This document shows positions 36,650-46,810 of a stretch of DNA of 64,000 bases, one piece after another (the stretch's first letter is position 1; each line of letters opens with the position of its first letter). The stretch is from Atriophallophorus winterbourni (taxonomy: Eukaryota; Platyhelminthes; Trematoda; Plagiorchiida; Microphallidae), in the NCBI GenBank assembly GCA_013407085.1, contig JACCGJ010013209.1, positions 37,773 through 101,772 of the forward strand, given 5' to 3'. The notes under the pieces were generated by a model. It had not been told where the DNA came from and searched no databases. It worked only from the letters and a program-made list of their open reading frames with translations. Position numbers and translations under genes: made by a program.

Positions 36650-38380
36650 TTATTGAGATCCTTCAGTCATTATCGAACATGGATTAACCTTAAAATCGCA
36701 TGATAGTTTCAAGCTAATCAGCTTTGAGAATGACTAAACTCTGGGACTCGAGAGTAGCAATCTCTCCAGCAGCGCTCACAGTGATGAACAGTAATGGGTC
36801 TTTGGAAGACATTTGCAAACCTGAAGCGTGTTCTGCGTTTAGCAGTCAAGAACTCTATCTACTTTTGACCAGCTTAGACCTGACGTATATAAAGCCTCAG
36901 ATGTGAGTGGTCAAGAGCAAATTTTCTGCAAGCTCAAAGGGATAATGCGGAAAGATATCATATTTCTTGGCAAACGTCTTTTATTACAAGTGGGTAACGT
37001 AATTTTCCATTCTGTACGCATGACCTAGCGAGCTTAGGCGGCGCTGTCGTAGTAGTGTATACATGGTTTGTAGGCCATCTTTTGAAAACCCTTTAGAGTT
37101 CGTTATATTGTCTATCCACGATATGTTCAACATCCGACGGGTGCATCTTAAATTGAAAGTATCAGCTTTCGTTCGAGTCTTGAGTGTTTAGTGCAGGTCT
37201 TTCTGCCGTAAAGTGAAGCATTTACTTCACACAAGATGTATACTGCCATCTCGGTCATCACAGTCAACTTGCGGTTTCACCATACACGAGATTTGAAACG
37301 GAAGTGGCTCTCTGAATCCGCTAATTAATCTCCGTGCCTAACGAGAGGTTATCCGTAATAGGTGGACGAAGATATGTGAGATGATGGACAGATCAGAATT
37401 CTCAAGAGTACTGATGTGGTGATCCAGTCCCTTCACCAATGACTTTGGTCTTTCATGCTGATTCTTAGCCTAAATGAGTGCACGCCGACAAAAAGAAATC
37501 CATTGGCAAATGATGGTGTTCTTGTGAGTGAAAAATAATAGCTGCATCGTCGGCAAAATACATGTCACAGATTAAAACCTCCCGTACCATTGTTTGTGAT
37601 TTTAAGCGGTCCAGTTCGAAAAGTCTGCCATCATATCGCGTGCCTAGATTACCACCTTTTATTTTTTCCTAAAAATTTTTTATTAGAAATGCAAAGAAAA
37701 TACCAAAAATCGTTGGAGCTAGAAAACACCCTTGTTTGTCGTTTCGTCAGTTTTGAAAGGCTTCAGAACTGCAACCGCTAAAACGGACTGAGCCATTTAT
37801 ACAAGAGTTCAATCAAATAAAAAGTTTAGGAACTTTTGGGTGCAGCCTATAAAATCAAGCATTTTTGTAATACCGTGGTCACATTCTTACGTTAAATAAA
37901 TAAAATTAGCGTATTATGACATACGCTGTTCGCACACTTTTCTTGAAGATGTCTCAGGTAGAAAATCGTGTGTACAGATGATTTTTCCTGCGGAAGCCAA
38001 ATCGAAATTCGGAATAAACTCTATCAGCTGAACGATGTAGACGAATCTGTAAGACTGTAACTGTTGCAGTCGCATATATCACCCTTGCTCATAAATACAG
38101 TGATGGTCATACCAGCGCAAAAGAACAATCGATGAATTGGCAGTATAAAAGCTGTTTTACAGTATTTCATGATCTCTGGTGTAATTCCGTCGTCACAAGG
38201 GGCCTTTCCACACGCTGAGCGGTGGATTGCCAGATTGAACTCATCAAAATTAGGGGAGTATCTAAATGTGCAAGGGTTGTTAATCACTCTGCATTTTCAA
38301 GTGTGTAAACATTCGGAGTATTCCTATCGCCAAACTGAATGGAACTAATCCTTTGAAAATGTCTTTCCTGGTATGCTTTA
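36650..38380 (-). pseudogene. Zinc-finger LINE (copy 4)
   Basis: The minus-strand order is a linker end (EYSECLHT near 38,310), RT N-terminus with FNLAIHRSACGKAPCDDGI and TPEIMKYCKTAFILPIHRLF (38,090-38,240), and a degenerate core around 37,600-37,990. Then come a C-terminal block with MLNISWIDNITNSKGF near 37,110 and a finger reading CERCWRDC with downstream His at about 36,745-36,790. The finger keeps both Cys pairs. Multiple stops and frameshifts are present. This family is distinct from CR1: it shows GKAPxxDGI in RT and the C-terminal finger. Confidence 0.75.
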
Positions 38381-40411
38381 TTAATTAATTTGTCAAAAAT
38401 ACATAATGTTCATGCCACAGAAATATCCCCGTGCTATCGGAATCAGCACACTAAATGGAGCTTCAAGAACAAGAGCGGTTCTACTGTTGGGTAATACGCA
38501 ATGCTCAAATTCGGAAAACAACCAGGATTGTGCGCTTGGTTGTTGGGTTGTTAAAGTATTGATAGTAATTCCTTACGTATCATGATCACATTTAAATCTT
38601 CATATATACAAGCACAGAGCTTTTGAAAGAAATTGGTTGAATCGATTAATAACGACGGGCATTCTCGCACCAACCGTGACATTGTTCCACTTAAAGGTGA
38701 ATGTTTAAAAGAAAAAGTAGAAGAAGAAATTGGCATTATTCGTAAACACGAATTTCCATCAATTACAATAATTACACCACAAGATTAAAAAAAATTGCCG
38801 AACAGGTCCCAAAATCAAGTTATAATTTGTCAATTGAACAATTTTTCTTGATTGATAACATTCACAAATGATCTATTTTATTAACAATTGACGCAACCAA
38901 ACATTTTTGGACAAACATTTACTGCAATTCATGGTATCTCGTAAATCGTTCAAAATGCGTTACAATTTAATGACAAAAGCGTATAAGTTCGTGTGGGAAA
39001 ATCTTTCTATGCAGCCGATTTGAATGCCCCTGCAAACATCTGTTTCTTAACATAATTCTACTTCAGCGAAACCTCTCGAACACTAGTGATGGATGAGCTA
39101 TGTATATCACGAGCGTCTCCATTTTACCGTTGTTTCTGACAGTAGCTCCATGGTAAGGCATATCATTTGGTGTTTCTTGCGTCTGGAATCGTGAGAGAAT
39201 CGTTGCCTCAATTTTGTTGACCGCTCAATCAATTTCATCGATTACAGCCACAAAAGAAAGTTTGTACATTCAAACATCCATAGCCTCTTGGAAAATGAAT
39301 ATCACGCTCGACAATTAATTGAGCTTAAATTCTTCGTAGTTATTTAAATCATTTTCTTGTACAAACACGTAATCACTTTACTAGACAAAAAGGCTCGACG
39401 CAAACTTTACTTCAAGTGTTGGTTACAACAACATATGTAGCAGCTGTGGAGTCAGTGCAGTATAAAAGTGTTGTTCTTCGAATTTGTGTGCAGTGCAAAG
39501 AGGTCATCCGATTAGGCGTAACGTGAAGCACTATATACGGAGAATGTAAAACTTGTCAGCCATAAAAATACATATTATCACCCTCTTAAAGTTTTAAATT
39601 ACGACGGAAGGAAAACATTGTCATTCAGCGTATATAGCAAAAGAAAATACGTAGAATTCAAGGATTGACGAATTCGAAATTGGCAGTAACTCTTGAATGT
39701 AAATAGCGGTTAAAATGCGACATTGACTATACAAAGAACCAGATAAGCGTATTTTGGACATATATCGGAGCACTCTGAAGAAACGTGAACTGCTCAATTG
39801 GCAAAGAAATGCCATTACAAAAATGGTATACCAAATATAAGGTCACACAAATTTATAATATAAAATCCCAAATAATGGAGCGTTTTCGCCTTCTATCATC
39901 CATGTTAAAAAAACTGTCAGCTTCGACCAGTACATAATGTCACATTACTTGGTTCAAACATTACGGATAACTTCTCGCTAGATTGATAAGCGGTAAAGAA
40001 TAGCAGCTGTTTGCTTGTTCAGTTTTGAACTCTTATGTATGAGGCAGTTGACTGTTAAGGTTTTACAGCACGAGAAATGCTTCACTAACGCAGTAAAACC
40101 TTTACCATCCACACGAACGGAAACTAAAAGCTAACTAGTCAAAAGCCTCAGTCGCAACTTGAGTATATCATAGATTGGAAAATTGAAAAATATAGAATTT
40201 CTCTTTGAGAGCGGTTTACAGAGGATGTTATTGCAACACCATCTACGGTGACAATGTAAGGTGTACATAATGGAAGTGTTTTATTCCAAAGATGAAATGT
40301 ATGGTGAATTGAAATCAGGAATTCCGCCTTTGGGCAAACTGCACGTGCGGTACAAACATATGTGTGAATGATATATGAAAGATCAAAGTGATGTGTTGTC
40401 ACCTCACCCGC
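38381..40411. other. Unassigned stretch
   Basis: Two kilobases without a recognised gene or repeat. Short ORFs (61-84 codons) on the minus strand lack domains. Confidence 0.5.
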
Positions 40412-40575
40412 ACTTACACACCACTACCGTGTTCTGGCTGTTTGCCGTCATAAGCTGGAGACAGCAAGATCACGTTAAGTGAGCCTTGAAACAGTGGATA
40501 AATGTTAAACAAGGCTCACTTAACCAGATCTTACTGTATCCACCTGATTACGGCAAACAGCCAGACATTTCTTTG
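40412..40575. repeat. Foldback of two outward-facing hammerhead modules
   Basis: The left arm (minus-strand module) and right arm (plus-strand module, starting near 40,506) are reverse complements over about 55-60 nt. They share CTGGCTGTTTGCCGT and GTTAAGTGAGCCTTG, separated by about 20 nt. Core boxes are mutated in both (CTTATGA and GAACA on the left; CTGATTA and AGACA on the right), so self-cleavage is unlikely. The two modules share the GTGAGCCTTG flank seen at 43,722, 57,361 and 58,876. Confidence 0.85.
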
Positions 40576-40596
40576 CTCATCCATAAGCGAATTGAG

Positions 40597-40895
40597 TGCT
40601 TGACGAAGAATCACTGACAGATATGAAAGCTTTTCTCAATGACTCTGCGAGATTGGAAGAACAAGCGTTTGGCGGTTCACTTTCTATACACTATATAAAG
40701 CGACAACTGCAAGTTGCGAAAAGCAGATACTGCTTTCGGTCGTGGAACCAACTTCACGCAGTCAACATGCAACCGCGAACGATCAGCAGAGTAATCCCTA
40801 TCGTTGTGGAAGAAATATTTCCTCACGGCTGCGATATTCATCTATGGTTAACATCGAACACCAGAGTCCAACAAGAGCATATTAGATCTATTTAA
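40597..40895 (+). CDS. Unrecognised 99-codon ORF beside the hammerhead foldback
   Basis: A plus-strand frame runs from a CTTGACGAAGAATC start region to TAA at 40,893-40,895. The first ATG in frame is near 40,623. The protein has mixed, non-repetitive composition (for example AFGGSLSIHYIKRQLQVAKS) and lacks low-complexity or microsatellite translation. I recognise no family. It may be part of an unidentified mobile element or an exon; chance is also possible. Confidence 0.2.
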
Positions 40896-41879
40896 TACAT
40901 TACTATAAATCTAGACGCTTGAATTTCTGCAGTAGACAAACGCGAAAGAGTTAAACATGCACGAACAAATGTTTATCCAACTACAATATGCGCCAGACTG
41001 TTATTGTTGGTTTTTCGGGTTTTTTAGCAGACCGTATTGTATAGCTAAAGATGATATGCTAAGTATGAACTTAAGCCAATTTTATAAAATGTACTCAGTA
41101 CTATGTGCTTTAAACCGAATTCTACATTCAATTTAACCTTTTATAATTGATGGAAAGTGGACCCGATGCCATTTGGGTTCATTTTTACAAAAATACACCT
41201 AATTAATGATACGCGTAGAAACCAAAAGATCTGTTAATAATTGAGAAGCACTATAAGGATTCGCGGTACCAAATCTATCGGAGAAAAGGAGTGTTTATAG
41301 AACACTCCACAGTTTTAACTATATTTTAAAATGTTACAAATTCAATCGCTTACGTCACTTTGTAAATTATGGCTTTTTGTGTATATGTTTGCATTAACAA
41401 CTGTGTTTGATCCTGCAATGTAATGGAAAATGTTTGTGACCGATACGGGGAATCATAATCATGAAAACAAGTTTGACCGATTCATTACAAACTTTCTTTT
41501 TTCATCAGTATTTGATCCTATTTCGTACGGCAGTTTAATTAGGCCTGAAAGAGAAAAATAACCAGACAGCGGTCGTGCGCGGAAGAAGGGTTTCTCACAT
41601 GTTAAGAAACATAAGATTTCATCAGATAGCATCTGCTTCATACTATGTCATAACTTTAAGTTTTGATTTCAGAGTTTAGACACTCATCCATATTTCCCCT
41701 ACCTCCAGTCCGCACATATGATATTCAACTGAAAATACATAATGGATTAAACAAAATATGCGAATAGTGAAACTTGTAATATCGACAAAAACCAGCATAT
41801 TTTTATTTAAAAAAATCAAATTCAGAGCCATTGTAGAATGAATTGGCTTGAAACATATTCCATATTTTCATGAATTCCC
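40896..41879. other. Unassigned stretch
   Basis: No feature is recognised. Confidence 0.5.
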
Positions 41880-41975
41880 TTTGAGAACAGCGGACGACCG
41901 GTTTAGAAATGTTTCCGCTGGTTAGATAGGTATAGCAGTATTATGATACGTTTGTCTTAAAACAGTGGGAAAAAG
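41880..41975 (-). ncRNA. Heavily decayed hammerhead module
   Basis: The minus strand ends with AAACCGGTCGTCCGCTG and is preceded by CTAACCAGCGGAAACA where CTGATGAGTGCAAACA is expected. Farther upstream, TACTGCTATACCTAT resembles the stem I flank. Only the ACCGGTCGT cleavage-side block is intact. Confidence 0.5.
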
Positions 41976-42689
41976 GTAAAGTTTCTGTCTCGAATGTATA
42001 TTTTAAATATATTATTTCAAATTCTGATGCATATACATATCTAGTGGTAATCAAGTCCGTCCTTATAAATAATCATTTTCATAGTTCAATGTCTACGCAA
42101 TAGCAGTGTAAAATAAATATTTATTATCTCGTGGGATGTGTGAGATAAAAATACATCTATGGTATTTAATTGTAAAAACGTTACGAAGTTAAATTAAATT
42201 CTCCTTTCTCGGTTATATTTGAAAACAGGTGGTTCGTAAAACTGATTGTTTCATCATGAAAAGTGATCCATTAATCAGCTCCAAATTGAATGCGTATTAG
42301 TTAAAATGAGGAGGCGAATCACACACAGCATTGTTTTGGATAGGATCTGTCAAAATATTTTCGAATTAATTTAAGATTGATCATTGATAAATAATTTACC
42401 GTTGAATGATTTAAATCCCAAAAGAAAATTCGCAATGTGGTGTTAAACGAAAAATAATAATGTGTTTGGTTATAAATGTGAATGAAATCTATCAAGAAAT
42501 GAAATCGTCTTGGAAATCAGAATGCCACGTGTTTTTGCCAGAGCCTCATATGAAATATTATCAGCTTTCACTTCTACGACAACCATTGTGCTATAAAAAC
42601 GTCAGGAGACAAAATTTACTGAAAAGTGGTGCATATCTTGTTGAAACATTAATTTAGTTGAGAGTTTTTCACCGTTTTAAAAAGTAACT
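41976..42689. other. Unassigned AT-rich stretch
   Basis: Nothing recognised. A 65-codon plus-strand ORF at 42,460-42,657 has no known domain. Confidence 0.5.
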
Positions 42690-42870
42690 TGAAATTTAAA
42701 TTAATGTAAGGGTAATAAAAGCATATAGCTTTACAAAAACCACAGAATAATACGGGAATTACGAATAGCATACGTAGTACATATCCTTCGCTTCAGGTGG
42801 GCTTCGAACCCCAACCATCACCATTATAGTCCCACGCCTTAACCAACTGGGCTACGGTCCACCGTTTGAC
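42690..42870 (-). mobile_element. tRNA-headed SINE with CR1-like 3' tail
   Basis: The minus strand begins with a tRNA-like segment: GTAGCCCAGTTGGTTAAGGC (A box, about 42,834-42,853) and GGGGTTCGAAGCCCACC (B box, about 42,792-42,808), at the spacing expected for an internal Pol III promoter. The acceptor ends do not pair, so this is not a working tRNA. About 40 bp later comes TATTCTGTGGTTTTTGTAA followed by AGCTATATGCTTTTATT. This matches the 3' UTR end of the CR1-like element at 50,040-50,090. A tRNA head joined to a LINE 3' tail is the classic SINE layout and suggests mobilisation by the CR1 machinery. Confidence 0.7.
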
Positions 42871-43053
42871 CGATCACAATTAAGCGTTTTTGAACGGTTC
42901 TCTATGCTGGCATATTTGAGTAGCTTTGTTTGCCCGACCAGTTCAGAAGGAGCCAGAAACATTTGTTGTGGTCGTACAACCGAACAGTTCTCCGTGTCAG
43001 GTCTTCACATCGGATACAGTGTAAGCTAACGCCGATTAGATGTGATGGGCATT

Positions 43054-43313
43054 GTTGTTTATGTGATAGTTGGAGAATATGTTGCTTATATTTGTGAGTA
43101 CTCATCTGTGCCAAGCCCATCGAACTGTTCACAAAGTTGATCATGACGGTCCATAATGGAAGCACTGGACTCAAATAAGAGCAAAACTCGAGTCAAGTGC
43201 TTCCATTATGGAGCGTCGTGATCAACTTTGTGAACAGTTCGATGTGCTTGGCACGGATGAGTAGTCACAAATCTGATCAACATATTCGCCAACTATCGCT
43301 TAAACATAAGTAC
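43054..43313. repeat. 260-bp inverted repeat with 28-bp spacer
   Basis: Arms 43,054-43,166 and 43,193-43,313 are reverse complements at about 85-90% by eye, for example CATCGAACTGTTCACAAAGT on the left mirrored on the right. The mirrored ORFs on the two strands are a by-product. The right arm abuts a CR1 3' end at 43,318. The origin is unknown; it may be a foldback element or inverted SINE copies. Confidence 0.85.
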
Positions 43314-43317
43314 AAAA

Positions 43318-43520
43318 ATAATCTTTGTTTGCTTACTGAGCAGTTCAGGAATCGGTTAAAACTCCATACGGCAGAAACTGTTTCCGATTGCTTGGATGGC
43401 CATGTAAATGGTAGACTGTCATAGCAAGTAAGATCCGTGGCGTGAATCTCCATTCTGAGTAAAGTTCCAAAGAATACACCGCGGATAATTCTCAAATATT
43501 ATCCGGTTGAATTTCAATAG
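43318..43520 (-). repeat. CR1-like LINE 3' UTR fragment
   Basis: Shares TTTGTTTGCTTACTGAGCAG and the GGCAGAAACTGTTT block with 50,120-50,170 and 23,690-23,740. It is truncated on both sides. Confidence 0.65.
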
Positions 43521-43614
43521 CAATACTTCAACTTCTTGAAATATTGTAAGTACAAGATTCGAGCTTCAAGATTTATGGTGGAAAGAACACAAAAGCTTTA
43601 CGATATAATGGATA

Positions 43615-43805
43615 TATGTAAGTATATATACCACTGTTAAATAGGGTTTTTACAAAGAACCACGATGTTTGAATACAGTATCACAAAGTGATTCGCTCAA
43701 GGTGCTTATAAACTCTTATAAACTGTTTCAAGGCTCACTGATCCTGTTCTTACTGTCTTCATCTGGTGACAGCAAACAGTCGAAAACCGGTTGTGATGTG
43801 TAAGT
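43615..43805 (+). mobile_element. Hammerhead element: internal segment plus module
   Basis: The internal segment (CCACTGTTAAATAGGGTTTT at about 43,637, and a block ending CACAAAGTGATTC) is shared with 57,400-57,470 and 58,915-58,975. It is followed by AACTGTTTCAAGGCTCACTG and a plus-strand hammerhead-like sequence: CTGGTGA, CAGC, AAACAGTC, GAAAACCGGTT, GTGATG (43,763-43,797). One base in CTGATGA is changed, the first stem II pair is lost, and an extra A sits in the GAAA box, so activity is doubtful. The arrangement shows what a larger unit of the family looks like. Confidence 0.75.
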
Positions 43806-44199
43806 GGATGTTAACACCAGAATATTATAAAGAAATTGAACTTTAATGATTTCATACATGTGGTTCGTCGGAGGAGTAAAAACAAACCTATGTATGAACT
43901 GGAGATGCAAAGTGTTTGTAGGAATGTAGGTTTTGGTAACTTTGCATTTTCAAGTGCATGATTAAAACGAAAGCGATGGTGAAAATGATTGGAATACGTT
44001 TTTGGCCGATTGTGTATTCATAACCTAAAAAGAACTTTGTGTTCAATCTGATACAGCAGATTTTTCTTTGAATATCTTTTCACTCGGTGATGTCACAATT
44101 TCGGAAGCTAAACAGTTACAGAGAATCCTTAAATATCAGTCTCCAGGATGCAGACACTCAAGAGTTTGAATCCATGAAATTCGTGCTTATATTACAATA

Positions 44200-45340
44200 C
44201 CTTTCCAAATAATCTGAATTCGAAGATCGACGAAAAATCTAGTTTTATACCATATAAATGCAAACAAAACTATCAGTTTGTTATCCGGAGTAGAAAGAAG
44301 AAATGGTTAGTTATAAAGAGTCATAGGAATTTTGATACGGAAACAAATTGGAAGCGATTCTCTAAGATACGGAATCACGTCACGACACTTGTGAGAGAAG
44401 ATCGCATTCCGTCCCAATGGAACTTGCTTAAGAGAATGGAAAAGAATACTAAGCTTTTTTACAATATAGTAAATGAGCGATCAAGAATCTAACCAGGCGT
44501 ATTTTATGTAGAAACCCTCAATGGATTGACTCACTCTGCCCAGATACCGACGATGCTTTAGCAACTACTTACTCGCTTGTCTTCTATCCTAAGTGCTGTA
44601 TCCCATATCAAGTCTAACCAAATTCTCCTCGTTTGGAATCACTAAGTGAAATGACTGTCGATGAATATATGTTCAGGCGGAAACTTTGTCAACTAAACGA
44701 AAAGAAGTTCCTTGGTGCAGACAAAATTACCATAGCCATACTTCGCAGGCGTCAAATTGCTTTGACTGCTCCTCTCACGCGATTATTCAATCTCAATCTA
44801 CATGAAGAAAAAATACCAACGCATTGGAACGCCGGGATGATAACCCCTATCAACAAATGTGGTAGCCGTTCACAAACAGCATACTCTAACCGGTAAAGCT
44901 ACTCCCGTTGATTTCTAAATTAATGGAACGCATTGTGACTGCGCGCTTAAGAGAAAATTGTGAAAATCAACATATTTTGACTGCAGCAAAACACGGTTTT
45001 CGAAGTTACCTTTGCTGTTTATCGAATCTTCCTACGACGTTCAACGATTGGACTATCGCGCTAGACGAAGGTGAGGATGTACATTCTTGCTACATCGACA
45101 TTTCTAAAGCTTTAGATAGAGACAACAATGACATTTTAATAAAAAAACTCAAGGCTTAAGGAATAACGGGAATGTTGCTGAATTGTATAATGGGCTATCT
45201 TACTGATAGACAAGTTCGCGTTGGCAGCACCTTATCTATGAAAATGGACGTCACGATTGGAGTTCCTCAAGGCTCGGTGCTTGGACCTCTAATATTCTTG
45301 ATGTACATGAACGTTATAGCAGAGGTTATTGGAAGTAACT

Positions 45341-45345
<5 letters not shown>
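44200..45345 (+). pseudogene. CR1-like LINE, linker and RT N-terminal half
   Basis: The plus strand gives the linker (FVIRSRKKKWLVIKSHRNFD, about 44,275) and FYNIVNERSRI at 44,460. RT follows with NWNAGMITP-like sequence at about 44,825-44,845, LISKLMERIVTARLRENCEN (44,905-44,965), HGFRSYLCCLSNLPTTF, and CYIDISKALDRDNND (about 45,090-45,130), in which the first catalytic Asp is kept. The intact GVPQGSVLGPLIFLMY (45,260-45,310) comes next. It stops at an AT microsatellite (45,343-45,376) before the FADD motif. Stops and shifts are present upstream. Its closest relative here is 34,530-35,830. Confidence 0.8.

Positions 45346-45376
<31 letters not shown>
45343..45376. repeat. AT microsatellite truncating the CR1 RT
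   Basis: A pure AT run marks the end of homology to CR1 in this copy. Confidence 0.9.
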
Positions 45377-45379
<3 letters not shown>

Positions 45380-45479
45380 CGCGTATAACCGTATCACTCC
45401 TGAATTGCTCTTTTCCAAACTCTTTGCAGAAGAATTAGACTCTATACTACATGCATGGATAAACAAATTGCTAATTTTT

Positions 45480-45660
45480 CGTGAGATACATATGCAACTA
45501 AATATTCAGCTGTCAGTGAAAATTCACTTAGCCTGTGGTGTCCCACAGGGAGCTGTTCATTTTTCAATCTTGTTCAGAATAGAAACGACATACGTAATAC
45601 AGTGCAATCGTCAGTGCTTATCTTCGCATATAAAACAAAGCTTTGGGGCTGAATAAATTT
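45480..45660 (+). pseudogene. Second CR1-like RT fragment
   Basis: A plus frame contains SVKIHLACGVPQGAVHFSIL, the conserved GVPQGS block of RT with neighbours unlike the preceding copy. It is therefore a separate fragment. Confidence 0.5.
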
Positions 45661-45739
45661 TCACACATTACATGCTTAACCTGCAATGATATCTCATCCA
45701 TATTTACTAGTCATTTAACGTTACTGGTTGATTAATGAT

Positions 45740-46556
45740 ACTTCCGAATGCCTACTAATTCTCGTAAGCGCCAATTGAAATTTGCGGCATTTAACTTGAA
45801 GTATTATGAAATAACCAGGCAAATCTTCAGTGATATCGACATCCTGCGGCTTCTTTAGCAATAAAGAGTGATCAAACAATCGAAACCTTTAAATATATCA
45901 AAGAAACAATCATGTACGCAACTTCATTCGTCCACATAAAGATAATGAATCGCACTAAAAAACAGTGAGAGCTCGGTAAATATCATCTGAATAACTGCTA
46001 AACTCGCGTGTTCACGTGTTCTTTCCTAAATTTTCTCGCAGCCATTGCGAAAAAATCCCTGCCAAAGCTGTGATAGGGATTCTTCCTCCGATCATGTGGA
46101 TCATGAAATTAATGAGCACTCGTGATGTAAATTCATCGTCGACATCGGTCGAATGGGTATAGAAATACATAAAGTGATTTACAATAGCTGTTTTAATTTG
46201 AATGGCATGATAATGTTATTTTATGGTGATTTCATCATTAAATCTGAAAAATGTTGTAAAGTGAATTTTTAGCTACGTTTTGTCTATCAACCCCATTCAT
46301 ATGCTCGTGAAACTTAACACAAAGTTTTAACGTACGAAAACCCATTGGTAATTTTTCACATGCAAACGTGACCGGTAATTAGTAATCAAACGCAATTTCC
46401 GCTTTGCAAGCTAATGAAATACGTTTCAACGTTTCGTAAGATTCCATTTCCACGCAGCATTTTAATGACAAATACTCTGATTCGCTCATGCGATGAAAAC
46501 TCAACATTTTAGTGTGACATTCAATTTAACTTAATTTAGCCTAAATATTCCACATC

Positions 46557-46595
<39 letters not shown>

Positions 46596-46810
46596 TTGAA
46601 ATTCTTTATTAATTCTGAACTCAATCAATGCAAAATTTCGTAACTATACCTTGCTCAATAACTATGGCTTACGGAATTTGAAATCGTGAATTCTATGAAA
46701 GCTAACATTTTCCAATTGTCTGCGTTTGTTTGTTGAAATAATATAGATTTTGGGGTTGAAGAGACATTTAATTTAAACTGAAAACTGCTATCGAATTCTG
46801 AGCTCTGGAA
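45740..46810 (-). repeat. Inverted duplication, copy A
   Basis: Read on the minus strand, this segment matches 60,085-61,740 read on plus, across both a CR1 linker fragment and more than 600 bp of non-RT sequence. Shared blocks include GAATTCACGATTTCAAATT, ATTACCGGTCACGTTTGCAT, GATGTCGACGATGAATTTAC and GCTCATTAATTTCATGAT. It lacks about 520 bp present in copy B (about 60,965-61,485) and contains an AT run at 46,559-46,590. Confidence 0.85.

Noticed and set aside
42780..42865. Functional tRNA gene on the minus strand
   Set aside because: A and B boxes are good, but acceptor-stem ends do not pair and the sequence continues into a LINE-like tail. It is a SINE head.
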